Assembly (NCBI GenBank): GCA_963971425.1
Contig: OZ020515.1
Location: 9,378,291-9,442,290, forward strand
Length of the DNA stretch: 64,000 nt
DNA from: Bryoerythrophyllum caledonicum
Taxonomy: Eukaryota; Streptophyta; Bryopsida; Pottiales; Pottiaceae
Reading direction: 5' to 3'
The notes under the pieces are model-generated. The model saw only the letters and a list, made by a program, of their open reading frames with translations. It ran no database searches and was not told the DNA's origin. Below, one piece after another: positions 23,141 through 36,689 of this stretch. The position numbers and the translations under genes are program-made. Within the stretch, counting starts at the first letter, position 1, and each line of letters starts with the position of its first letter.

Positions 23141-24351
23141 TGGTCCACGACATACCATATCCTGAAAGGGTATACATAATTCCATGTCATGAATTACATG
23201 TGTCCTAAATTGATTGTTGATGCATGTGTTCTTCATTTTGTTTTTCTACTTGTTTTGTGTATGTGAGGAATCCGTAATTCAAATTTATTGTGATGTGCTG
23301 TCATTTATGAGGACAAGGTGCTATGATGTTGTATGACAAAGGTGATGACCATATCCAAGATATGTCACTTCAACATCTGCATTGATTTGTCAAATGAGTG
23401 ATTGTACCCAAAGTTATGATGGATTAACGGATTTCTCACTGTGATATCCATATTTGAATTTAGTCTATAAGAACTTAGTCTATGAGGACTTATGAAACAA
23501 AATTTAGTCTATGTGAAATGCATTTGTTGAACTTAATTAGTCTATGGATGTGAATTAACGTTCAAATGTGCACTGTGAAGTTAGTCTGAACGGAGTGCAT
23601 GTTGTAAATGTAGTTTATGTGAACTGTATATTGTACACTTAGTGTATGTGGACTGAATTTTGTGAACTGAATCTTGTGCGCTCGGACTAAACACATGCAT
23701 CTCATGTATGACCAACAGATGCGACCCCCGTGTTTCAAAAGCGAGAACTCATGTTCTTGCCCATGCAAAGATTGTTGCATTCAGAGGTGGGGTAGCATCA
23801 AACATCCCTGTGTTTGTCTTCTGAAGGTGAAGCGTACTTTAGGATTGGATTTTGCGGTGCGAGCACAACGTTTACGTTGTAAGTGCCGGTGGATGAAATA
23901 TCGAGTCCTTCCAAGCTGGATGTGCAGGTGTCGACGGAAAGACAGGTAATTCTTCGTCGGTTTCTATGCCACGTGGGAGTTATATGCATGCAATGTCACA
24001 TAGAATGTTAGCCTAGATGTCAATGGAGATGGCGCACAGTTTAGAGGGACAATTCAGTGAACATTGTTGCAGACAACTCCACAATCTGCATAACGACGAG
24101 GACTACGTACCCCATGGTGTCTGAGAAACGTGCCACACTTTCAGGCTCGCTTAGGAGTATGGCAGTTTAGCTACTACGTAGATTAAAAGTCGGCATTTTC
24201 AATAAGGAATAGCATGGGCCCAAAATCTCAGAATTGCCGCATCTTGTTTGTATTGCAATGATGAGAGCTAGGATCCTATATATGTGTGGAACTCGTTTAT
24301 ATACAAATGTGTTTGTATTTTTGACCTCGTGTCTCACACCAAAAAAATGTT

Positions 24352-24524
24352 GTTACAAAGAAACCCACATTTTTCATGACGGATTTTTGTGACATTCTGA
24401 TGTTTTTTTGTTAACCACAACATAAAATGTAACATCAAGATGTAACATTTGATGTTATTATAAATATAAAAACATGTGAACGTCACAACAAATCTGACAT
24501 AAAAAACGCAGGTTTCTTCTAGTA
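24352..24524. mobile_element. Hairpin MITE related to CACTA ends
   Basis: About 170 bp with ~50-bp inverted ends. The left end reads TTACAAAGAAACCCACATTT, then a GTGACATTCTGATG segment. The right end read inward is TTCTAGAAGAAACCTGCG, then a GTGACGTTCACATG segment. The AAGAAACC core is the same as in the two large CACTA elements but the outer CACTA bases are changed. The exact ends and target duplication could not be fixed. Confidence 0.6.
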
Positions 24525-25797
24525 TAAATTTTACTGCTACAAAGTAGAAATTTGATTCACATTACTTGTTCACAACAGTGACTTCGCATTCCTATTTTTG
24601 TGCAGGTGACTCTTGTCTAGACGTGGTGCCCGTTGGATGTGAAACTTGAGTCCAATATTGAACGGCTGACGTATTACCTACATCGGAGTCTGAGTGATTG
24701 CCAGGTGCAAGCTCAAACTTTTGGTGCCAAATTTCTTCTGAGCACACTATGACTGCAGATGCCAATAGTACTCCTGAGCTAACGTACTCCTTGTATCGGT
24801 TGCTTGGTGCAAAGATAGTAATAGGGAAGAAATACGGTAGACCGGGTACAAGTTTGGCACAATTTGTAGCACAAAAATATACTTGTTTCCAGTTTTATTT
24901 TATTTTTTTGAAATTGGCTCTATTTTGAGCTTCCCAACCCATTTTTGTTCATAATCTCAGTAGCCCACTTAGATATTGAAGCTATCAATCATATTTTCAA
25001 GTTAAATAAGCCAAAAAAATGATATTTCTGTTTTTATTTGATTGTAAAATGGTTCTAACATTTTGTTTCTTCTCTCAATAGCATTCTTGATTCTATATAC
25101 TTTTACAAAAGAATATTTTTTGGCTATATATGTTCTTTCACGTACGTCATTTTTGAAGAACAATTCAACCTTTTACTTGTAAAACAAAGTTTATATTTGA
25201 AAGTCTTCAACCTGTGACAAGTGTATCAAAGTATATAAAAATACTTTCCATTTTCATTTAAAGTACAATTTATTGTTGAATATTAGACAACATCAAAAAT
25301 GTACATTCCTACCACGATAATTATTATTTCTATGACCCAAATGAACTCAATTCATTTATTTGCATATCATTGAAAACAAAAGTCCACTGAAATTATACAT
25401 TGTGACTACATTTTTGTACTCGTGTAGTGGACTTTGATCCCATAGTACTGAATAGTCATGGGACATAGAAATTGGGGACGTTGTTCCACTTCCACTTTTG
25501 TATGCAATTAAATGACTCAATTTCTGTCAACGATGGATGTATTTGTGGCCATATAAATGTCATTGTGTTAGAGAGAACATCACGCATCATGTATTCCATT
25601 ATGTATAACGTTTGCAACGACGTTATCAAAAACATGGATGAACTATCGTTCAGTACTTATGCGTTCCCACATGCCATCCTAAGTATGACTTTTGTTGTTG
25701 TGTCATGTATTCCAGACATGCAATGCCATACTTACAATTGAGATGTGTTTTTCTGCAATGTAGTTGACAATATTGACCTGGCAACAAACTCGGTGGA

Positions 25798-28700
25798 ATG
25801 AATGAGAATTTGCGTAGTCGTGTTGCGACCATCAGAATCAATAGCGACGGCCGTACATTGCGTCATATCCCACTTGGTGACCTAATCCTACAAACGGAGC
25901 TGCGAGTGGCAACAGAGCAAAATATACTTGCATATCCATGCCCGTGCAAGGACTGTCATGGGGGTCGTCGCAAACGGATACATGTCATCAGAACTCACCA
26001 TATGTCGGTGGGTAGGGACCCCTTTCTGACCAGGTCCATGATTGGTGGCGATCCAATCGACGGATATCCACCCCATGGTGTCTGGGTTGAGGACATTGCA
26101 TTTGACAATGACATCGTTGATGTGGATCCTGTCCTTGTCAATAATGACGTTGTTGGCAATGACATTGTCGTGGATGACGTTGTCGGCAATGTTGTTGATG
26201 ACGCTGATGGCGAAGATGTGGTTGATGGTGTTGGCACCTCACTCGACCAGCATCACGACGTGCAGAGGCAGGTGATGGAGGCCTTTGACCGCGGAGATGC
26301 ATTGCATAGGGCGTCTATTGACGAACCTGATGTACCAGAAAACGAGGACCGCGACAGTGACACAATGGATGGAATGGAAGAGCTGTTTACGCAAGCAACT
26401 ACGCCGTTGTATCCCGGCTCCAAGACAAGTGTTGTCTCTGCAACAATCATCATCATGAATATGTGCGTGGTGTTCCGTGTCAGTAACAAGTTTACAGACG
26501 AATTGTTGCAATTTTTGTCACAGGACTTGCTACCGAAGGGCAATAAGCTGCCAGGTACTCATTATGCAGCCCGCAAGACCATCCGGAAGTTGGGCTTGAA
26601 CTACAACAACATACATGCATGTCCTGATGGATGTGTGCTTTATGAAGATCAACATGCAGAGCTAAATACATGCCCTCATTGTTTCAAGTCACGTTGGATG
26701 GAAGGCAGGAGCAGTATCCCAGCAAAGGTGATTCGACACTTCCCTTTGGTTCCTAGGCTGAAACGGATGTGGCGATCTCAAGAGATTGCTCGCATGTTGA
26801 CGGGTCACACAAAACATGTCAGCGATGACAACATAATGCGATCGGTCGTCGACAGCCCTGCGTGGAAGCACATCGACACAGACGTCGCATTCAACAACTT
26901 TGGCGCGGACATCAGGAACTTAAGGTTGGCTTTGGCATTGAACGGAGTTAACCCTTTCAAGCTCAACAATACAAATTGGTCGACATGGCCTGTCTTGATC
27001 TTAATATACAATTTGGAGCCTTGATTTGTCACAAAGAAGTTTTTCATTTCATTGTGCATCTTGATCTCAGGCAAGCAGTCACCAACAGCCAAAAACATTG
27101 ACGTTTTCCTGCGTCCTTTGTTGAAGGAGCTCCTTGAGTTATGGAGAGGCGTCCCAGCGCTAGACTTCTCCTCTCCAAAAGAGTCTCAACGTTTCAACCT
27201 ACGCGCCTTGTTGATGTGGACAATCTCCGATTTTCCAGCGTATGGCCTCATCTCTGGCTTATGTTGCAAGGGTTACAAAGGCTGTCCTTGTTGTGGCCCT
27301 TTGACGGAGGCAAGGATGGCAAAGATGGGTGAGCTGCTACCAGATCGAACCACGAGAGGTTCAAAGATTGTGTATGGAGGAATCCGCAGGTATCTAGCTC
27401 GTCACCATCCATATCGCAGAAACAAGAGGTTTAATGGCCAGCCTGAGTACCGGGCAAAACCTCCTGTAGTATCTGGGGTAGACGTGATCAAGTATGCTGC
27501 GTGGCGGCAATCATACCTGGATTTGGATGGCAAAGAAGATGGGAAACACGATCCAGTGCATACAACAGGCGTGAAAAGACTGAGCGCTCTCTTCGAACTT
27601 CCATACTGGCAGGTAACTTGACTAACATTTCATCTGTTGTTCTTCTCGACGTCGGCACATCTCTTCAGACACTGAAATGAACATTGTTATTGACACGTGC
27701 CGTGTCATAGTGGACATTTCCGCAGACGTCAGTGAAACTAACAGATCGTATAGCTGTATTTCGTCAAGCCTTGGAACCGCCGGTCAACGTCAAAGTATGT
27801 GGACAATTCAATTTCACTTCTAATCAAGATCCATTGTTTTTCTTGCAGCATTTGAAGGTCCGACATGTCCTAGATGTCATGCACTGTGAGAAGAATTTGT
27901 GCGAGAATATATTGAAGACGCTGTTTGGTATGAACGACAGTCCGGGAAGCCGTCAAGATATGGAGGACTTGAGAATGCGGCAAGAGGTTTGGTTGCAGCC
28001 TCCATGACGCCGGACCGATGAGTACTATATGCCACATGCACCGTACATATTGAAGCCTGACGAGCGGAAGGAGTTTGTGCACATAGTGTCAAATATCCGC
28101 ACTCCTACAAATTACGTTGGGTCAATTCACAAGCGACTGAAGGACGGGAAACTGCAGTACATGAAGACCCACGACTATCATGTCCTCATGCAGCAGGTAT
28201 TGACATAAACCTCAAAAAAGCAATATCAAAATTGGCTCCCAGCACTCCCTGAATAATATGATTCTCATAACTTTGTGTCCATGTCTACCACCACAGTATG
28301 GTGTGATGGTGGATGTCATAGAAAACACCTTTCATTATGTCTAGACGTTTCAATAGATGCTCAACATCACATCTCATAAGAGACATATCATTTTGAACAT
28401 GTTATTGCAAACAGTGATGCTTTGAATAGGGATAACCTACGTTGTCACAAGCATGTTTCAGAGCGCCTCAAAAGTGTAACCCGTGACTGTGCTTTGGATT
28501 TTCCCGATTTGTAGATACTCCCGGTGGCTGTTCGGAATCTGTTGGACGAGGATGTACGCATGGCAATCCTAAAAATTAGTAGAGTCTTCCAGAAAATTTG
28601 TCAGAAAGAAATTCGAGAAGACGACAAGGACAGTATGATGCAAAACGTGATTATGGCAACATGCGTGTTGGAGAAGGAGTTTCCGCCAACATATCTGAAC

Positions 28701-30221
28701 GTCATGATGCATCTCCCTATACACCTTGTTGAGCAACTTTTCATATGTGGGCCTGTCCACTGCAGGTGGATGTATCCAATTGAGAGGTACATGAAGACCT
28801 TGAAAGATTATGTCAGGACCTTAGCGCATCCAGAAGGGAGCATAGCTGAAGGGTATCGTATGGAGGACACGCTTGGGTTTTGTACGGAGTATATGAAACA
28901 ATACAAAGCAACAACGCACCGTGTATGGGACCCCACGGAAGAGCCAGCCATGAATGACGAAATCTTGACCGGAAACGAGCACACGAAGCGCAAGATGTCT
29001 GATGAGATGCGCATTCACGCACATGCATTCGTCATCGACAACGCGCCGTGCGTAGAACCTTGGCGAGAGTGAGTCCCTATACCTTCCATACAGAACGTGA
29101 GGGTTGCCCTGCTTATGTAGCCTACCATGTTCATTTGAGTCATGCTGTGATACCCATTCGACAGCTAGAAATCAACGCCGATGTTTCGACGGACATCTCA
29201 CAGAACAGCTATATTTTTTATCCATAACTAAACCCATGTCCGACGTGACATCGACACAAACATACCTTGCTGAATCTAACGCTCGATTATACGTCTTTAA
29301 TAACATGATGTGTACTTCCTCTACTGTAATAAATCGCACAACTTGTCTAACAACGGAAGTTCTGCATTATCAAACAGGGCATACATTGTTGCCAAAGGAC
29401 GCAATTGGCAAGATCGAGAGGCATACCGAGTACAAGCACGTCGTCGTAACCCTTCCGCACCATGTCGGTATCCCCCTGAACTGAGCGAGTTGCCCCCTTT
29501 TGCAGATTGGTTGAGGGCACGGGTGAGAGATGCGCAGTGTGCTGGCCAAGATATTGACGATGACATCATACACTACTCCCAACCACCGGAGCGGTACGCT
29601 ACCACACACCGGCTCATGCACGCATTTGGGATGCATTTGCGTGTTCGGAGCTCCGAAGATGGGCTCGTCACTCGCGACTCGTGTGTGGTAGCCACTTTCA
29701 CAGAACAGCTTCGTTGGGGGATTTGCAATGGTAGGCCAATAGAAAGAACCGAAGAGTATGTGGGCTACATAGAAGAAATATTGGAGCTGGATTACCGAAA
29801 TCACTGCACCACAGTACTTGTGTGCGATTGGATCAAGGCATCACGGGATCCTCGACACCCAAACATTGAGCGGGATAAATATGGATTCACCGTGGCAAAC
29901 TTCAACCATATGGACAGGAGGGTGCATGCCAATTCATTTGCATTTCCATTGCATTGCCAACAGGTATTCTTCTCTGATGATCCGAGGAGACGGGGATGGA
30001 AGATAGTGTGCCGAACAGATGTCAGGGGTCGGCGTCGGCCATTGCAACTTTCACAGCCCGCCCCCACCATGGTTGACGTCGGCAATGATGAGGACTTTGG
30101 TGGCCTACATCCTGTCATGTTGGAAACTGAGCCCGAAAGAAGGCCAGCTACTGAGGGCGGCAGCTACGTGACAGCAGCAACCGACACTGCACAACAACAA
30201 GCTACTCAACAGGAAGAATGA
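25798..30221 (+). pseudogene. TNP2-type CACTA transposase, four exons, two nonsense codons
   Basis: Exons 25798-27612, 27849-28196, 28515-29068 and 29378-30221 join in phase to 1186 codons. The N-terminus has a cysteine motif (CPCKDC, residues 48-53; transposase-associated domain). The TNP2/Transposase_21 core includes TWPVLILIYNLEP, NIDVFLRPLLKELLELW, LLMWTISDFPAYG and HVLDVMHCEKNLCENIL. Exon 3 is DUF4218 (HLPIHLVEQLFICGPVHCRW). Exon 4 contains DUF4216 (YVGYIEEILELDY, CDWIKASRD, YGFTVANFN). Two in-frame stops, TGA at 27022-27024 (normally Trp) and TGA at 28005-28007, are the only obvious lesions, so inactivation looks recent. The enzyme would cut and join CACTA ends. Both stops could arise by single C-to-T or G-to-A changes. 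Confidence 0.88.
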
Positions 30222-30580
30222 CGAATGGATCTCAGTTTTTTCCCCAGTTTGCAAATCCTTGTCAGCATTATAGATTGTATTACAAAAAATTCAATGAACG
30301 GACATCATGTTCATTTGTAAATACTAAGTATAACATGCTCCGGCAAGTAACAACACTGCACGAAGTAGTTGGATAACTTTGTGCACTGAACCAAACTTTG
30401 GATCGAAATGGACTGTCTCCATGTTGAGGTTGATGTCGAATTGTCCATCAGCCGCAATGATTTGGTGACGGTGAGTATGTTGAAGTCGATGTTGTCTAGT
30501 ACCATTGACGCTTATCTTTGGATGTCTGGTGGGATGGTCACTTCCACGTATGAGTATTTGATGCATATGCTCCGTGGATT
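30222..30580. other. 3' flank of TNP2
   Basis: Short non-coding stretch between the TNP2 stop and the nested element. It ends in ATT (30578-30580), the left target copy of the inner CACTA. Outer-element sequence continues at 53144. Confidence 0.6.
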
Positions 30581-30610
30581 CACTATAAGAAAACCACATT
30601 TTAGGTGGCG

Positions 30611-32039
30611 TCAATGCTGCAACGTGCCGTGTTTTCTGAGACTTCTGACGTTTGTCAGAAACCGGCCGCCATACCTAAAATTTTTTTGACGTTGCATGAA
30701 ACGTGTCCCTCTTAAAGACGAAATGCGCAGATGTCACCGTGGATAGACACGTTTTGGAGGACGTCAGCAACAACGTGGTCACAAATAAGTGCAACGTCAT
30801 AGAAAATGCGGGAGGCCCACATCAGCCACTGCATTCATTTTCACTCTGGGATGACTGCAGTCCGCTGCCTGGAAGCAAAAAAAATTGAGCAAAATGGGAG
30901 CTCCTCTACATAGATAGGCAATACTTGTTTGTATGAAAACATCGCCTTTGCTTACATGGGATAAATTATTCTAATGGACTTACAAAAACACATAAAACTA
31001 AAAATTTATTAGTGGCTCAACTTAAATGCACATGTTACATATATTTTGTATGCATAATATTTTTAAGTTGATTAAATATGGGATTTTTTGCTCATTAATT
31101 TAAATTGGATCACAGACATGCTTGATAATATAGGAATTCTAGTATTCATTCTTTAAATTCATTTTTTTAGAAGAATGAGTTCCAAAAAATGGCTAATGTT
31201 TGAGTGGTCTTGGGTTGTTAAATAATTATGAAAGTGGAAAAAAAATGGGGAAGGTGTGAGTGGTTTTGGGGTGTTTCAAACTCTAAGAGTGAATAACAAA
31301 AATGGGGATTATTTGCTCATTAATTTAAATAATGTTACAGAGCATGCTTGTTAGTATTAGAGCTCCAGGAATTCATTCTTTAAATTCATGAACTTAGTGG
31401 CAAATGTTTGAGTGGTTGTTAAAAAATTGCAAAATTGGAGAAAAAATGATAAAGATGAATGTGGTCTTTAAGTTTAGGAAAACTAGAAAGATTCTTTTTA
31501 AAAAAATGTAAAATTGTCGTGGATTGATTCGTCCTGGGCTTCTATGAAAATTGCAAGAGTGACTGAAATGAAAATGGATAATGAATAAGTGATCTTTGGT
31601 AAAGGAAAAACTTAAAAGACTCAATAAGAAACATAAGAAATGCTTGAATTGGTATTCAAGTGTTTCTTACATCTTAAGATGGTAAAATCAATTAAAATGT
31701 GTGTGCTTATTGGATGTTAATTAAATTGAAACCCATTGAAGAAATAATTGGGAAACATTGAAGTTCTTTTCATATGTTTGGAAACTTAAAAGGTTATCAA
31801 AAGTAAAATGGGAATGCATGAGTGCTCTCGGGCCGTTAGAGAAATTGTAAGAGTGATTAGAAACAAATTGGAAAATTAAACAGTGGTCTTCCGTTTAGTC
31901 AATAGTAAAAATAGTGAATATTTCAACATTTTTGGGTCTTTTAAAATTGCCCCAGGTCTTAAGAAAAAAAATGTAAAAGCTTGAAGTTGTCTTTGGGGGT
32001 TTTAGGACTGAACTTTGTGCGAAAAAAGATGGTAAAGAA
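30611..32039. other. Inner CACTA left arm, no gene
   Basis: 30611-30890 is subterminal sequence with GACGTC/ACGTC motifs. 30900-32039 is AT-rich DNA with imperfect internal repetition: an AATTCATTCTTTAAATTCAT segment occurs near 31135 and again near 31369. No gene seen. Confidence 0.5.
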
Positions 32040-35000
32040 TCTAGACCTTGTGTAGTGAAAATTTTCAAACCAAGTGAAGTCAAAGTTTGTTGATCCACTC
32101 AACGCAGGGAAGAAAATGAACTATTTTTCCACTTTACACACTTTAATATTTCAATCTATGCGGTCAAAGTTTATGAAATTTTGAGAGACCCTTACTTAGT
32201 AAGCTTTAATTTAGATCCTACGGTCAGATGTAGAAATAAAAGTCTTTATTTCCCTCTTTACTCATTGAACTTGAATGAGCAATTTTGAAGTGTTTTTGGT
32301 GTCAAAATGCCTTGGGCCTTTATGGGTTAATACCATGATCAACATGATGATATAAATTTTAGACCTTGTATAGTGCAAAAAATTTACACCAAGTGAAGTC
32401 AAAGTCTGCTGATCCACTCAGAACAGGGATGAATATAAACCATTTCTTCTACTTCAACCACTATAATCTTAAAATCCATGCGATCAAAGTTTATGAAATT
32501 TTTGTTTGTAAGTTATTTAATCCCTAAATTACCAAGAGTCCCCTTGGGGGACTCTTTAAGGTTTGGGAAGGTTCCTACTATGTCAATAATAATGTTCTTT
32601 TTTTAAACATCTATCTGTAGATGGACACTACTAAAATCTTTCTACAAATCTAATTTTTTCCTTGATCCAACATTAAATGAAAAAGATCTAGGGTTTTGAA
32701 GTTCAAATGGGGAGAGCAGGCATGTGAGGCAGCCCTAAAAACTTGTGATAGGACACTCTATCAAATGTGAGATTTTAAATACTAGTAAGTAATATTATCA
32801 CCTTTGATGTTTTCAAAGAAAAATACTTGTCTTTAGTGAAATAGCATATTAATCCAAGTCAAACATTTTCATGCTTTATTGCACATTGTCCGGCAAGGTA
32901 CCTTAAATCTTCTTCCTTTCCACATAGAACTTAGAAATCTTCATACTTTCTACTTTTTATTTTCCCCATGGCATTATTTGGTGTAAACCTTCGTATTGGC
33001 CATATGGATTCTCATTCTAAAACATGTTATGTTCACAATAAAATTAAACATGAATTGTCAATTTTTTAACCTCCATTCCTTGCACAATTTTGTTTGAATA
33101 TGCTACACCCAAATTTTTCCTCTAAAAATTGGTGTACAAGGAACTAATATCATGCTTAAGATGATGGTAATGAATTTAGACCTTGTATGGTGCAAACATT
33201 TGACACCAAGTGAAGTCAAAGTCAACCGCTCCACTAAACGCAGGAAGAAAATGAATCTTTTATCTACTTTAAACACTATAATCTTTCAATCCCTGCCGTC
33301 AAAGTTTATGGAATTCTCTTATTGGTCACTTAATAAGTCTTCATTGTTATCCAACGGTTTAAACTAGAAATAGAAGTTCTATTTTTCTTTCATACTCGTT
33401 GCACTAAAAGAAGTAGTTTTGAGGTGTTTTGGGTGTGAAATTGTCATGGTCATCTAGGGGTTAACCCCTAAGGTACCGTGACAATTTCACACCAAAAACA
33501 CTTCAAAATTGTTGGATTCTAGTGCAATGAATAGTAGAAGGAAACAAAAACTTTGATTTCTAGTTTTGACCGTAGGATCTCAAATAAGACTTATTCAGTA
33601 ACATACTCATAGAATTTCATAAACTTTGAACTCACGGATTGAAAGATTATAGTGTTTGAAGTCAAGCAAATGGTTTATTTTCTTCCCTGCGTTTTGTGGA
33701 TTAGACTTTTACTTCACTTGGTGTCAAGTTTTTCCACTACACAAGGTCTAAATCCATTACCATCTTGTTAAGCAACATATTAGTTCCTTATACACTATAT
33801 TTTAGAGGTAGAGGAGGGGTGTAGCCTATTCAAAACAAGTGTGCAAGGAGTGGAGGTTCAAAATTTGCCAAGTCACTCTTTAATTTTTTGTGAACTTAAT
33901 ATGTTTTAGATTGATAATCCGAAAAGTCAATAGAAAGTTTTACACCACAAATAGTTGTGGAAAAAATAAAAAGTAAAAAATATGAAGATATCTAGGTTTT
34001 ATGTGGAAAAGAAGAAGTTTTTTTGGTACCTTGCCCGAGAATGAGTGACAATGTGTGAAAATGTTTGACTTGGGTTAATATGCTATTTTTCACTAAAGAC
34101 AAGAATTTATTTTGACTTTATGAAGAGAAACGATATTACTTGTGACCATAGAAAATCTCACATTCAATAGACTGTCCTATCAAAAGTTTTTGGAGGTGTC
34201 CAAGGTGCCCGCTCTCCCCATTTGAAATTCAAAACCCTATAACTTTTTCTCCAAATGTCTGATTTAGGAAAAAAAAAATCTCCCATTAAGGTCTTAGTAA
34301 TGCCCTTTTACAATAAAAATTTCAAAGAGGAATGTTGGAAATTGACACCGTAGGAACTTGACCAAACTTTCAAAGAGCCCATTTTTGAGACTTGGTCCTT
34401 TAAGGGTTATTAAGTCTTGATTGATATTCTACGGTTAAATGTAGAAATAGAACCTTTTTTTTCCATTCTTACTCATTGCACTAGAACAAGCAATCTTGAA
34501 GTGTTTTTGGTGCAATAATGCCTTAGGACTTTTGAGATTGACTAGATTTTTTGGTGAACTGCACCTTGACAAAGCTTTCCTCGCAACTTTAGGTCCTTAG
34601 GGGTCAATTTTAGAATACTCTACCATCTTTTTTTTTTTAAAAAGAAATTATTCTAGAAATGTAAATCTAAGATTAGGAATTAAGTAAATGATGTTTCCTA
34701 TAGACATCGAAAAGGATCCACCATCAAGACTGGAGATACAAGGTCTCCTTCTATGAACAATGGTCTCTGCTAGAACACAGTAGAAGACAAAAATCAAGGT
34801 TTCAAGTTGGTTTGCAAAGTGAATCCGTAGATCACCCAATGAATGATTGCATCTGCAAATGCTTGTTGCTAGAACTTCTGCTAATGAATAACACGTAATA
34901 CATCGTCAACTGCATTATCTACTTAGTGCTAAATCATGCTATGTTTCCTCATGTTTGAGGTGGTGCAACCTGCAATAGTGTATCCATTCACGACCTAATT

Positions 35001-36130
35001 TTCTTTGCATGAAATGTTTGGAGGTCGCGATATCCCGTCGTACGTGGCAACGGGTGCCACCATCGCCCATGAGATCGCCCATGAGCTCGCCCATGAACTT
35101 ATATAATCATACTTAACATGATGGTAATGAATTTAGACCTTGTATTGTGCAAAATTGGACACCAAGTGAAGTCAAAGTATGCTAATCTTGTAATGGCATG
35201 GAAGAAGATGAGCCCTTTTCTCTACTTCAAACCCAAAATGAAAAACATCCTCTACGGTTAAATGGGCCTGTAGGGGTTAACCCTTAACCCCTAAAGGACT
35301 GTGACAATTTCACACCAAAAACACTTCAAATTAGTTGGCTCTAGTACAATGAGTAAGGAAGGAAACAAAACCTTACATTTATAGGTTTGACCATAGGATC
35401 TCAATTAGGACTTACTAAGTAACATACTCACAAAATTTCAAAAACTTTGACTCCATGGATTGAAAGATTATAGTGTTTTGAAGTCAAGCAAATGGTTTAT
35501 TTTCTTCCCAACCTTCATTGGATCAACAGACTTTGACTTCACTTGGTATCAATTTTTTGCACTACACAAGGTCTAAATCCATTACCATTGAATTAAACAT
35601 GATATTAGTTTCGTATGCACCAATTTTAGAGGTAAAGGAGTGTAGCATATCAAAACATGTGTCCAAGGAGTGGAGGTTCAAAAATTGTCAATTCACGTTT
35701 TATTTTATTGTGAACTTAATATGTCATAAATTGATAATCCAAGTAGTCAATAAGAAGGCTCTCATCACATATTTATGTTGAAAAAATAAAAAGTGAAAAC
35801 TATGAAGATCTCTAGGTTTAGTAGAAAAGATGAAGGTTTTTGCCGCTCGCCCGAAACATGTAAAAATGTTTGACTTGAGTTAAAATGTTTTTTTACACTA
35901 AATATAGTAAATCTTTTTGACATCTTCAAAGAAGGTAATATCCTCTACATTTATGAAAAATCTTAATGTCAATAGAAACTTCTAGCAAAATTTAGGAGTT
36001 GCTTAGAGTCCCCATTTCTAACTTTTAGTGGTACTAACTTTCAAACCAAAAAAAATAACAAAAATACCTCCACAAAGCTCTTATCAGGGACAATCTAGTA
36101 TAAAAATTTCAAAAGAAAGAGATATTTTTT
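32040..36130. repeat. Left block of an unnamed ~0.95-kb repeat family
   Basis: Copies and partial copies lie at about 32040-32330, 32340-33465, 33463-34440 (inverted), 35100-35270 and 35281-36130. Landmarks in order: CCCCTAAA, GTGACAATTTCACACC, AAAAACACTTCAAA, GACTTCACTTGGTATCAA, GCACTACACAAGGTCTAAAT, AAGGAGTGGAGGTTCAAA. The same family recurs at 43.9-49.0 kb. Open frames across it are short and not conserved, so it appears non-coding. Confidence 0.75.
32490..34440. repeat. ~1.95-kb fold-back (inverted repeat)
   Basis: Two arms of about 970 bp are reverse complements of each other. They are centred on the perfect palindrome TAGGGGTTAACCCCTA around 33462. Arm landmarks, such as GGTCTAAAT with AAGGTC-type complements and AAGGTACC near the far ends, pair at equal distances from the centre. 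The arms have diverged by substitutions and small indels. A second, truncated version of the same centre lies at 35271-35295. Confidence 0.75.
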
Positions 36131-36618
36131 CCCGAATTTTAGGAACCTGCCCAAAATCAAAATCGTCCACCCCTATGTGAAATGGTCCTCTAGGGATGAA
36201 ACGTCAATCACGAACGGTATACAAAGGACCATACTTTACTCTATAGAATACAAAAAAATGTATTAAAGTTTTGCAAAGACTAACACCTTTGGATTGAAGA
36301 ATCTTCAACTAACATCTTTCATTCTGAAGTCATTTCAATCAATCTGAACCTTATCATGTTCAAATATGACACCGTACATGTAGAATACAGTGGGCACCAG
36401 CAGCACCTTCTGATGTCTAAGGGTTAACCTGTTTAAATTGGACAACCGCAATCGTGATGTGATGCAAAGCCTTCTATTGTGAATGCTCGCATAGAATTTT
36501 CTTGAGAAACCACATCATTCAATAAAGTTTTTCTTCTCAAAACCACCTCATTCATATTCTTATTCCCATCCTACCAAGCGTTCTAAAGAGCTAATTCCAT
36601 GGCAATTGATGTGGTTGG

Positions 36619-36689
36619 AAGGGTAGTATTCCATCTGCAGTAAAGGTTCCCTTTGCTTGTGTCAAAAAAAAAAAAAAAAAAAGGGTAGT
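36619..36689 (+). mobile_element. Tiny truncated retroposon with poly(A)
   Basis: About 35 bp of unique sequence followed by a run of about 20 A is flanked by AAGGGTAGT (36619-36627 and 36681-36689). The layout fits a strongly 5'-truncated LINE or SINE copy with a 9-bp target duplication. The source family is not identifiable. Confidence 0.5.

Larger units (their letters stand above)
22633..25797. other. Divergent intergenic region of the outer CACTA
   Basis: 3.2 kb between the starts of the TnpA-type and TNP2 genes; presumably holds both promoters. It contains a 50-bp tandem duplication, a small hairpin MITE (24352-24524) and a weak reading (23674-23949) with SCSCPCKDCC, resembling the CPCKDC motif at the TNP2 N-terminus; that may be a decayed duplicate exon. 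Otherwise AT-rich with no supported gene. Confidence 0.5.

Noticed and set aside
27732-27797. Extra coding exon of TNP2 (KLTDRIAVFRQALEPP)
   Set aside because: Splicing 27612 directly to 27849 keeps phase and joins the usual ELPYW and HVLDVMH motifs; an extra exon would leave a 51-base intron and add sequence not expected in the family.
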